Below, in pieces: positions 1-6,119 of a stretch of DNA of 7,407 nucleotides. Location of the stretch: the NCBI GenBank assembly GCA_003560455.1, contig PWIL01000075.1, positions 1-7,407 on the forward strand, in the 5' to 3' direction. The translations under genes and the position numbers were made by a program. Position 1 is the first letter of the stretch; each line of letters begins with the position of its first letter. The DNA comes from Mollicutes bacterium. GTDB taxonomy: Bacteria; Bacillota_I; Bacilli_A; RF39; UBA660. The notes under the pieces are model-generated. The model was not told the origin of the DNA. It was given only the letters and a program-made list of their open reading frames with translations, and searched no databases.

Positions 1-1
1 C

Positions 2-1366
2 CTCGATGCTTATATTGAACATCTGCGAGAAGTAGTTGTCAATCGAACCAAGTTTAGTTTAGCTTTTGCTGAAAGAAGAATGCATATTGTTTTAGGTTTA
101 ATTAAGGCAATTAGTATTTTAGATGAAGTAATTGCTTTAATTCGAAAAAGCGAAAATAAACAAAATGCTAAATTTAATTTGCAAAAAGAATTTGATTTTT
201 CTGAAAAACAAGCCGATGCAATTGTGACACTACAACTATATCGTTTAACTAATACCGATGTAACCGAATTAAAAACAGAACAAGCTAATTTAGAAAAAAT
301 AATTGCTGGTTTAAAAGAAATTTTAGAAGATGAAAATACTTTAAAAAAAGTATTAAAAGATGAATTACGTAAAATCAAAGAAAAATATGGTCAAGAAAGA
401 AAATCACAAATTGAACAAGAAATAAAAGAAATTAAAGTAGATAGACAAGCATTAATCCCAGAAGAAGAAGTAGTTGTTGCTTTAAGTGGTGGGGGCTATT
501 TAAAGCGGGTATCGAAAAGAAGTTATTTGGCTAGTCAAGAAGAACCGGCTTTGAAAAAAGAAGATTATTTATTACTACTTGATAAAGCAAATACTCTAGA
601 TACTTTGTTAATATTTACTAATTTAGGAAATTATCTTTATCTACCTATCCATGAAATTACCGAATATAAATGGGGCGATTTAGGTAAACATATTAGTAGT
701 ATCTTTAAACTACAAGAAAATGAAAAAATAATAAATGCTTTTACCGTTTCTGATTTTACAACTGATCAAGATATTTTGTTGTTAACTAAAAACGGTCAAG
801 TTAAACGAACTAAACTAATTGATTTTCAAGCGGTTCGTTATTCAAAACCTATTATGGCGATTAAATTAAAAACAAATGATCAAGTTGTTTTTGTAAGCAA
901 TAGTTTTAATGATAAATTGATGATTGCCACTAAAAATGGCTATGGTTTAACTTATTTAAAAAATGAAATTCCATTAATTGGTTTAAGAACGGCTGGTGTC
1001 AAAGCTATTAATTTAAAAAATGATGAAGTAGTTGCTGGTGCATTATATCAAGATGAAGAATATATGTTAATTGTCACTAATAAAAAAACCGCTAAGCGTA
1101 TGAAAGTAGATCTTTTAAAATTAGGAACTAGAGGAAGACGTGGGTCACGGATAGTGCGCGAAGTAGTTACAAATCCTTATGAGATAAAAGCAATCATGCC
1201 ATTAATCGGCAATGAGGAAATTGGTGTTCAACACGAAGATAAGGTTGCTTTTATTAAAGCTTCGGAAATCCCAATTTTAGATAATTTAGCAACTGGACGG
1301 ACTGTTTTTAAAGAACCGGTTAAAAATATTTTTTTAAAACCAGAACTTAAGTTAGAAAAAAATTAA
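2..1366 (+). CDS. parC: DNA topoisomerase IV subunit A, 3' part (5' end outside window)
   Basis: ParC is the DNA-cleaving subunit of topoisomerase IV, which with ParE unlinks daughter chromosomes in the cytoplasm. The reading frame is open from base 2, so the gene enters from the left; the ATG at 80 is internal. The first residues, LDAYIEHLREVVVNRTKF, are the conserved end of the breakage-reunion domain. A helical coiled-coil stretch follows, with QLYRLTNTD, a motif typical of Gram-positive ParC (GrlA). From about base 460 the C-terminal domain shows about six beta-pinwheel blades (cores near LSGGGYLKRV, IFTNLGNYLYL, LTKNGQVKRT, ATKNGYGLTY, VTNKKTAKRM, EDKVAFIK). The canonical GyrA box QRRGGKG is missing and the related turns are degenerate (YKWGDLGKH, GTRGRRGSR), which favours ParC over GyrA. 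About 454 residues are visible. parE would be expected upstream. The gene ends in TAA, with no strong terminator behind it. Confidence 0.93.
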   Translation, partial: LDAYIEHLREVVVNRTKFSLAFAERRMHIVLGLIKAISILDEVIALIRKSENKQNAKFNLQKEFDFSEKQADAIVTLQLYRLTNTDVTELKTEQANLEKIIAGLKEILEDENTLKKVLKDELRKIKEKYGQERKSQIEQEIKEIKVDRQALIPEEEVVVALSGGGYLKRVSKRSYLASQEEPALKKEDYLLLLDKANTLDTLLIFTNLGNYLYLPIHEITEYKWGDLGKHISSIFKLQENEKIINAFTVSDFTTDQDILLLTKNGQVKRTKLIDFQAVRYSKPIMAIKLKTNDQVVFVSNSFNDKLMIATKNGYGLTYLKNEIPLIGLRTAGVKAINLKNDEVVAGALYQDEEYMLIVTNKKTAKRMKVDLLKLGTRGRRGSRIVREVVTNPYEIKAIMPLIGNEEIGVQHEDKVAFIKASEIPILDNLATGRTVFKEPVKNIFLKPELKLEKN

Positions 1367-1386
1367 TAAGTGTCAAATGAAATATG

Positions 1387-1410
1387 AAAACAATTGCTAT
1401 AATTGGTTTT
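1387..1410 (+). other. Imperfect AT-rich inverted repeat between parC and the kinase
   Basis: AAAACAATT and AATTGGTTTT face each other across the loop GCTAT, with one bulged G, and TTTTATTT follows. This could be a weak parC terminator. It overlaps the -10 element of the promoter called here, so one stretch may serve both ends and starts of transcription. The stem has almost no GC pairs, so termination would be inefficient. Confidence 0.3.
1395..1403 (+). promoter_or_regulatory. Extended -10 promoter for the kinase-smr operon
   Basis: TGC is followed directly by a perfect TATAAT at 1398-1403, a sigma-A extended -10 element. No good -35 box lies 17 bases upstream (AAATGA there), which extended -10 promoters can tolerate. 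Transcription would start near 1410, leaving a leader of about 40 bases before the ATG at 1451. A TTG start at 1403 would lie inside this element, so it was not used. Confidence 0.55.
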
Positions 1411-1450
1411 ATTTGAGATAATTAAAAAAAAGAATTTAAAGGAGTTAATA

Positions 1451-2350
1451 ATGAAAGTAATTTGTATTGGAAATGTAGCTTATGATATTACAATTCCCGT
1501 TAATGGTTTTCCTAAAGAAAATACCAAAAATCGGGTTAGTAAACGAATTGAATGTGGTGGTGGACCAGCTTCTAATGCTGCTTATTTATTGGGCAAGTGG
1601 GGAGTAGATGTTTCATTTGCTGGTGTTTTAGGAGGGGATGAATTTGGCAAAAGAATTATTGAAGAATTTAAAGAAGTAAATGTTAATATTGATTTTTTGC
1701 AAATTGATCAAAATAGTAAAACAACGGCTAGTTTTATTATTGCCAATAAAGAAAATGGTAGCCGAACAGTTCTTAGTTACCGCGAGCCCAAAATGGAATT
1801 AGATGATATTCAATTAGATTTTGCACCAGACATAATTTTAATTGATGGTCAAGAAGAAATTGTTTCCAAAAAAATCATTGCCAAATATCCTGATGCGATT
1901 AGCGTTATTGATGCGGGTCGAGCAACGGAAAAAGTAATTAATCTTTGTAAACAAGTAGACTATGTCGTTTGTTCTAAAAGGTTTGCCGAAGAAGTGTCTG
2001 GTTTAAAGGTGGATTATCGAGTTCCCCAAACTCTTGTTTCAATTTATCATCATTTAAAAAAACAATTTCCCGGTGAAGTTGTAATTACGCTTGAAGATAA
2101 GGGATCATTATATCGAAAAGAAAATGAAATTAGGGTGATGCCTTCTTTAAAAGTAAAAGCAGTTGATTCAACTGGTGCGGGTGACATTTTTCATGGTGCT
2201 TTTATTTATGGTTTAACTAAAAAGTGGGATCTTGAAAAAATATGTAAATTATCTAATATTGCTGGCGCCTTATCGGTTACAAGATTAGGTGGTCGCAAAT
2301 CAGTATTTTGTAAAGAAGAAATAAAGGCAATTTGGGATGAATTTGCATGA
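1451..2350 (+). CDS. PfkB-family carbohydrate kinase
   Basis: This is a cytoplasmic ATP-dependent sugar kinase of the ribokinase/PfkB superfamily, 299 residues, a usual length. It opens with a Rossmann-type strand, VICIGNVAYDITIPV; D12 is in the position used for substrate binding. PfkB signature 1 is at residues 36-60 (GGGPASNAA, then GVDVSFAGVLG). Signature 2, DSTGAGD, is at 239-245, with D245 the expected catalytic base and the GAG segment the anion hole. CSKRFAEE near residue 178 sits where the family's conserved N/S-x-x-E-type motif lies. The substrate cannot be read from sequence; ribose, fructose, a nucleoside or a sugar acid are all possible. The ATG at 1451 was chosen because AAAGGAG (1438-1444) lies six bases upstream; a longer TTG-started form would overlap the promoter. 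The gene ends in TGA and overlaps the Smr gene by 14 bases. Confidence 0.88.
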   Translation: MKVICIGNVAYDITIPVNGFPKENTKNRVSKRIECGGGPASNAAYLLGKWGVDVSFAGVLGGDEFGKRIIEEFKEVNVNIDFLQIDQNSKTTASFIIANKENGSRTVLSYREPKMELDDIQLDFAPDIILIDGQEEIVSKKIIAKYPDAISVIDAGRATEKVINLCKQVDYVVCSKRFAEEVSGLKVDYRVPQTLVSIYHHLKKQFPGEVVITLEDKGSLYRKENEIRVMPSLKVKAVDSTGAGDIFHGAFIYGLTKKWDLEKICKLSNIAGALSVTRLGGRKSVFCKEEIKAIWDEFA

Positions 2351-2612
2351 AATAGGTTATATTGACCACCTGCCCAAATTAGATATACATGGTGTTGATG
2401 CGAAAAGTGCAGAAATGTATATTAATGATTTTATTGAAGAACAATATAACTTAAAAAATGAATATATTGTAATTATGCATGGTATTGGTCAAGAGGTTTT
2501 GTTAAAAACAACTAGAAATATTTTAAAAAAGCATGATTTAGTTAAGGATTTTAAAAACTTATTTCAAAATAGAGGATGTACCGTTATCCATTTAAAAATA
2601 AGAGAAAAATAG
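2337..2612 (+). CDS. Stand-alone Smr-domain protein
   Basis: This 91-residue protein is almost entirely one Smr (small MutS-related) domain, a fold found at the C-terminus of MutS2 and as free proteins, some with DNA or RNA endonuclease activity. The LDxH motif is LDIHG at residues 15-19. The second family motif, HGxGxGxLR, is altered to HGIGQEVLL at 48-56: the last Gly is Glu and the Arg is Leu. Nuclease activity is therefore uncertain. No MutS or P-loop part is present. ATG 2337 follows AAAGG (2323-2327) by nine bases and lies inside the kinase gene, so the two are probably co-transcribed and translationally coupled. The overlap does not prove a shared pathway. The TAG stop lies in the 5' arm of the terminator. 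Confidence 0.8.
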   Translation: MNLHEIGYIDHLPKLDIHGVDAKSAEMYINDFIEEQYNLKNEYIVIMHGIGQEVLLKTTRNILKKHDLVKDFKNLFQNRGCTVIHLKIREK

Positions 2613-2636
2613 CAAATAGCTATTTTTTTTTTTTTT
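2605..2636 (+). terminator. Intrinsic terminator of the kinase-smr operon
   Basis: A nine-base-pair stem, AAAAATAGC (2605-2613) with GCTATTTTT (2619-2627), has a five-base loop AAATA. An unbroken T tract runs from 2623 to 2636. The 5' arm contains the stop codon of the Smr gene. Confidence 0.88.
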
Positions 2637-2673
2637 GTTTTTTAAAAAAAGCATTAAAAAAAGTGTAAAATAT

Positions 2674-2702
2674 TTGACAAAAAAATACTCTTATGTTAGT
2701 AT
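2674..2702 (+). promoter_or_regulatory. Promoter of the surface-protein operon
   Basis: A perfect -35 TTGACA (2674-2679) is followed by a 17-base spacer and the -10 TAGTAT (2697-2702), preceded by TGT, an extended -10. Transcription would start near 2709, giving a leader of about 23 bases that is mostly the ribosome binding site. TATAAG at 2700-2705 is an alternative -10 but needs a 20-base spacer. No operator-like palindrome was seen. Confidence 0.75.
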
Positions 2703-2714
2703 AAGCCCACTTAC

Positions 2715-2724
2715 AAAGGGGGAG
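2715..2724 (+). promoter_or_regulatory. Ribosome binding site AAAGGGGGAG
   Basis: AAAGGGGGAG lies seven bases before the ATG at 2732. The same ten bases recur before the second gene of the operon. The central G replaces the A of AAAGGAGG and could pair by a G·U wobble with the anti-Shine-Dalgarno sequence. Confidence 0.8.
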
Positions 2725-2731
2725 TGTATTT

Positions 2732-4150
2732 ATGTATGAAGAAAGACAAGCGGGAAGACCATATACAACAGTCAGAGATTTAATAGTTCAATTTTTATTT
2801 GTGGCATTATTTATCTTTATATTGTTATGGTTGTTTCCAACAAAAGATTATATTGATCAAAAAATAGATTCAATATATCGATCAAATTTTGCGGAAAATG
2901 TAGACCGAATGAAGGATGCAGCACAAAGTTATTTCATTAATCCAAGATTGCCGCAAAAATATGGTGATTATGAACGATTAACTTTACAAGAGATGTATGA
3001 TCTGAAAATTATTTTGCCGATTCTTGATGAGGATGGTAATCGATGTGACCCATATCGATCTTATGTAAAAATAACAAAAGTTGATGCCGATCATTATTTA
3101 TTAAAAGTGAATTTATCGTGTCCTAAAATGGAAGACTTTATTTATGTTCATTTAGGTTGCTATGATTATTGCGTCGAGGATATTTGTGAAAAAGAAGAAG
3201 AGAAAAAACCAATTGATCATCGTCCGAGACCAAAGCCACCGGAAGAACCGAGAGAACCGAGAGAACCAAGAGAACCGAGAGAACCGAGAGAACCGAGAGA
3301 ACCAAGAGAACCGAGAGAACCAAGAGAACCGAGAGAACCAGATGATCCAAGAGATCCAGATGATCCAAAAGATCCAGATGATCCAAAAGATCCAGATGAT
3401 CCAAAAGATCCAGATGATCCAAAAGATCCAGATGATCCAAAAGATCCAAAAGAGTATTTATATGAGTATATGCGAGTTGATGAATCTTCAGAAGTAATAT
3501 GGGGTAATTGGTCATCATGGTCAACAATCGCTGTTTCAGGAACACCGTTAAGACAAGTACAAACAAAACAAGAAACTGAAACAACAACTGAAACTGAAAA
3601 AGTTTTCTATGGTTACAAAAATGAAATAAAAACTGAGACAAGAAGAGTAAAAGTAGGAGAAGTAGCAAAAATAACTTGTAATCAATATAGTGGTGGAACT
3701 GTGACTACTAGAAGATATTGGCAAGAAGCAAGCAACAGTCCACGTTTATTAAGTTATATTCCGACTGATACAGCTACTAGACGATATGTTTTAACTTCAG
3801 TTCCTTATGATGGTTATGATTGTACCGCTGCTAATTGTACGCTTAAAAAAGCTGTTTATCGTGTTTATGATAGAATAAGTGTCACAACAACAAGTGGGCA
3901 GGATGTTTGTACTAGTTATTCTTGGAGCAAACAATCTGTCTTTGCTGACCGTGAAATATCGTATAATGTTCAAACACCTTTGTATGGTTATGTTGAAAAA
4001 AAACATACAGAAACAATTGATTATTATCGTTATCGAACAGGAAGTGTTAAAAAAGATGAAGAAGTTATCATTAGATGGAGCACAAGTCCAAACGATCAAG
4101 GTTTGATTAATCAAGGATTTAGCTTTACCGGCAATAAAAAGCCGAAGTAA
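2732..4150 (+). CDS. Membrane-anchored surface protein with pilin-like domain, EPR/DPK repeat stalk and WxxWSxWS region
   Basis: I cannot name this 472-residue protein. Residues 1-13 are a short polar start. Residues 14-36 are one hydrophobic helix (VRDLIVQFLFVALFIFILLWLF), probably an uncleaved anchor with the rest outside. Residues 50-152 start with a helix (ENVDRMKDAAQSYFIN) followed by a beta-rich part with Cys 105, 130, 143, 147 and 152; the layout resembles type IV pilins or pseudopilins, although the prepilin peptidase motif is absent. Residues 172-239 are ten EPR units, an EP, one DDPRDP and five DDPKDP units, likely an extended rod. Residues 240-472 are probably beta-rich, with W257xxW260SxW263S, a Thr/Glu-rich patch (279-290), Cys 316, 364, 369 and 393, and YGYxxxxxTET at 293-303 and again at 418-428. 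There is no LPXTG sorting signal. It is first in an operon with the exported protein 15 bases downstream. The gene is real; the function is unknown. Confidence 0.9.
   Translation: MYEERQAGRPYTTVRDLIVQFLFVALFIFILLWLFPTKDYIDQKIDSIYRSNFAENVDRMKDAAQSYFINPRLPQKYGDYERLTLQEMYDLKIILPILDEDGNRCDPYRSYVKITKVDADHYLLKVNLSCPKMEDFIYVHLGCYDYCVEDICEKEEEKKPIDHRPRPKPPEEPREPREPREPREPREPREPREPREPREPREPDDPRDPDDPKDPDDPKDPDDPKDPDDPKDPDDPKDPKEYLYEYMRVDESSEVIWGNWSSWSTIAVSGTPLRQVQTKQETETTTETEKVFYGYKNEIKTETRRVKVGEVAKITCNQYSGGTVTTRRYWQEASNSPRLLSYIPTDTATRRYVLTSVPYDGYDCTAANCTLKKAVYRVYDRISVTTTSGQDVCTSYSWSKQSVFADREISYNVQTPLYGYVEKKHTETIDYYRYRTGSVKKDEEVIIRWSTSPNDQGLINQGFSFTGNKKPK
3245..3340 (+). repeat. Nine-base tandem repeat encoding (EPR)10 plus EP
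   Basis: Ten in-frame copies of GAACCRAGA fill 3245-3334, and GAACCA ends the array at 3340. Copies differ only at the third base of the Pro codon (CCG in seven, CCA in three). Each unit is charge-neutral (Glu and Arg around Pro). Confidence 0.95.
3341..3448 (+). repeat. Eighteen-base tandem repeat encoding DDPRDP-(DDPKDP)5
   Basis: Six copies of an 18-base unit encode DDP[KR]DP. The first has AGA; the other five are identical (GATGATCCAAAAGATCCA). Each carries two GATC tetramers, twelve in 108 bases. The unit is acidic (net about -2), unlike the neutral EPR block before it. Confidence 0.95.
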
Positions 4151-4159
4151 AAGGGGGAG
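4150..4159 (+). promoter_or_regulatory. Ribosome binding site AAAGGGGGAG of the second operon gene
   Basis: This is the same ten-base sequence as before the first gene, six bases before the ATG at 4166. Its first base is the last base of the upstream TAA stop, so the genes are closely coupled with no room for a separate promoter. Confidence 0.8.
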
Positions 4160-4165
4160 ATTTAA

Positions 4166-6049
4166 ATGAAAAAAATTGAAAAGGAAAAATTACAAAAAAA
4201 AGCACTAAAACATAAGATTATAGCTGTTGCGACAGCTGCTGGTATATTTGCTTCTAGTTGGGCTTTTGCTACTAGAACTAATGAATTTGCAGTTTCTGCA
4301 GATGGTGGTTTTAAAAATCTAGATGATAAGCACACAGAGGAACTAGAAGAAGAAGTAGACTTGGTAAATGATTATAACTTTATTAAAAAACAATTAATCC
4401 ATATTATGGAAGATGCCGCAGCTAAAGGATTACAAGAAATAACAGTTGACCAATGGTTTGATTGGTATATCACAATGAATATTAAAGAAATTTCTGGAAA
4501 AGATTTTGCAAAATTTTATGATGACCGTCATACTGAATCAACTATTTTAAACAACGCCAGTATTGTTAACAATCATCTTGGGGTTTCAACAATGACGGCT
4601 ACACCAAATGAACATGTTGAGATTGAACCATTATTAGTGAATGATAATGATGCAGTTATGGCGACTGAATTACAAGAATTATTTGCAAAATATAATGTTG
4701 CTAGTTCAAGCGAAAAAGCAGCATTAGCAAAAGAAATTAACGAAATTTATTTTGAATTATATGCAACGGGTAGTTTCAAACAACTTTCATCAAGTATTAA
4801 CACTTTCATTATAAGTAAAGCTTATACAATGAGAATTGAAACCAGAAATGAAAGCAATAAAATACCTGAAGATGCATTATATGAAATGATGTTAGCTGAA
4901 ATTAAAGATTGTTCGTTAACTGATCGTCATGAAGCAAATTCAATTTATCATGATGTAAGAGTATTAACACAAACTAAAATGAGTGAAAAAATTGAATTAA
5001 TGCGTAAATATTATAATGAATTAGGTTTAGAATCAATGCGTGAACAATTATTAAATGAAGTTTTATTAGAAGCTAATATAATATCAGCAGAAAAAACAGC
5101 ATTAGAACGTCAAATTGAACAAAACACACCAGATTTAAGTGAAGAAGTAGTCACTCAACGGCCAGTAACTGGTCAAGATACTAAAACAGGTCAAGAACCA
5201 AAAACAAAAGATGAAATTAAAGAAATAAACCGTGATGCTGAATATCAAGCAGAAGGAATGAAAGCAGGTTTTGAAGCTGGTAATCGTGACGCAATGAGTG
5301 ATACTCGTGATCAAAGCAAATTATCTCAAAGCGAAGCATTTCCAAGCCGCAGACCATATAGTTTTCCATCTAACTCACCAAATAATAAAGCTTATCGTGA
5401 TGCTTATACAAAAGCATATATTCAAGAATATGATGCAACTATTTTACGACAAGCACCAGTTTATGGTAGACACCATGGTATGAGTTATGGCGTTCGCTTA
5501 GTTGAACAAAGATTATCATTTACACCAATTAGTTCTATCCAACATCATAATTATCAAAAATTTAATGGGACTATATTTGCAGCACCATATCGACAAGCAT
5601 TTAATCAAGCGGCGCAAGTTGCTTATGATGAAGCACAACAACTTCTTGAAGAGAAAAAAGAAGAATATGGTGATGATGTAAAAGGACCAGAAGTGATTGA
5701 GGAAGATGAAAATACAACAGTGATTATTAATCCTGGATTTACCACTGATGAAAATGGTTATTTATACGATCAAAACGGTAATCCAGTTCGTGATGAAAAT
5801 GGCAATCATATTCGTCATGGAACTGGTAGTAATCAAGTAGATAACAATAATAATAATCAAAAAGATGAACAAAATGAGCAAGAAAATGATTATGAAGTAG
5901 TGGAAGATGATTCAAAAGTAATTTATGATGAAGATACTGATACAACAATTATTATCCCTGATGTTGAAGGTCCAATCTATGATGAAGATGGCAATCCGAT
6001 TGATTTAGGGGATTTTTCAGGAAAAGTATTAATTAAAAAGAGAGTGTAA
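4166..6049 (+). CDS. Exported repeat-containing protein of unknown function
   Basis: I do not recognise a family for this 627-residue protein. A long Lys-rich start (1-17) and a hydrophobic stretch (18-34) form a Sec signal peptide, with signal peptidase I cleavage likely after A35 (AFA) or A45 (VSA). Residues 50-320 are mostly charged and look alpha-helical, with coiled-coil-like parts around 185-210 and 270-320. Three segments then show a four-residue period: 358-377 (Y360, G364, G368, G372, A376), 409-425 (Y410, Y414, Y418, Y422) and 472-491 (Y475, F479, A483, Y487). The tail is acidic and holds a duplicated motif, VIEEDENTTVIINP (510-523) and VIYDEDTDTTIIIP (585-598), each soon followed by YDx[ND]GNP, with an Asn/Gln-rich linker (about 555-578) between. 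There is one Cys, no C-terminal membrane helix and no LPXTG, so it is probably released or held non-covalently, perhaps by its operon partner. Confidence 0.88.
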   Translation: MKKIEKEKLQKKALKHKIIAVATAAGIFASSWAFATRTNEFAVSADGGFKNLDDKHTEELEEEVDLVNDYNFIKKQLIHIMEDAAAKGLQEITVDQWFDWYITMNIKEISGKDFAKFYDDRHTESTILNNASIVNNHLGVSTMTATPNEHVEIEPLLVNDNDAVMATELQELFAKYNVASSSEKAALAKEINEIYFELYATGSFKQLSSSINTFIISKAYTMRIETRNESNKIPEDALYEMMLAEIKDCSLTDRHEANSIYHDVRVLTQTKMSEKIELMRKYYNELGLESMREQLLNEVLLEANIISAEKTALERQIEQNTPDLSEEVVTQRPVTGQDTKTGQEPKTKDEIKEINRDAEYQAEGMKAGFEAGNRDAMSDTRDQSKLSQSEAFPSRRPYSFPSNSPNNKAYRDAYTKAYIQEYDATILRQAPVYGRHHGMSYGVRLVEQRLSFTPISSIQHHNYQKFNGTIFAAPYRQAFNQAAQVAYDEAQQLLEEKKEEYGDDVKGPEVIEEDENTTVIINPGFTTDENGYLYDQNGNPVRDENGNHIRHGTGSNQVDNNNNNQKDEQNEQENDYEVVEDDSKVIYDEDTDTTIIIPDVEGPIYDEDGNPIDLGDFSGKVLIKKRV

Positions 6050-6065
6050 ACCACTCTTTTTTTTT
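6037..6065 (+). terminator. Intrinsic terminator of the surface-protein operon
   Basis: AGAGTG (6041-6046) pairs with CACTCT (6052-6057) over the loop TAAAC, and the stem extends outward through one G·T wobble and A-T pairs. Nine T residues run from 6057 to 6065. The stop codon TAA sits in the loop. Confidence 0.87.
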
Positions 6066-6067
6066 GT

Positions 6068-6096
6068 TTGACATTAAATAGGGTTAGTGATAAGAT
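6068..6096 (+). promoter_or_regulatory. Promoter of the 140-residue protein gene
   Basis: A perfect -35 TTGACA (6068-6073), 17-base spacer and -10 TAAGAT (6091-6096) are present, the last directly preceded by TGA. The -35 begins three bases after the T tract of the preceding terminator, so this gene is independent of the operon before it. Confidence 0.72.
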
Positions 6097-6119
6097 GAAT
6101 ATGATAGGAGGGTAGTCAA

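Noticed and set aside
10..378. Reading frame on the - strand opposite parC
   Set aside because: It lies wholly inside the parC frame, which has clear family motifs; low-complexity product and no ribosome binding site.
1403..1450. Longer kinase starting at a TTG
   Set aside because: The TTG lies in the promoter -10 and hairpin, adds residues outside the conserved kinase core, and the ATG at 1451 has AAAGGAG in front.
1451..2350. UGA read as tryptophan (mycoplasma code)
   Set aside because: The kinase ends naturally at TGA with the family's expected length, and TGG is used for Trp throughout.
3245..3448. CRISPR-like array
   Set aside because: Units of nine and eighteen bases are directly tandem with no spacers and are in-frame coding DNA.
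3162..3497. Second + strand frame encoding ENRENQ and MIQKIQ repeats
   Set aside because: It exists only because nine- and eighteen-base repeats stay open in every frame; it has no start signals.
3138..3668. 176-codon frame on the - strand with LLDHLD repeats
   Set aside because: It is the antisense image of the EPR/DDPKDP repeats; no ribosome binding site or promoter.
3797..4114. Overlapping open frames on both strands within the 3' part of the stalk gene
   Set aside because: They are shadows of the 472-residue frame, without ribosome binding sites or recognisable products.
5298..5948. Small frames inside the exported-protein gene on both strands
   Set aside because: They overlap a long well-supported frame and show only low-complexity His, Tyr and Leu-rich products.
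4166..6049. LPXTG-anchored wall protein
   Set aside because: The C-terminus (GKVLIKKRV) has neither a sorting motif nor a hydrophobic helix.
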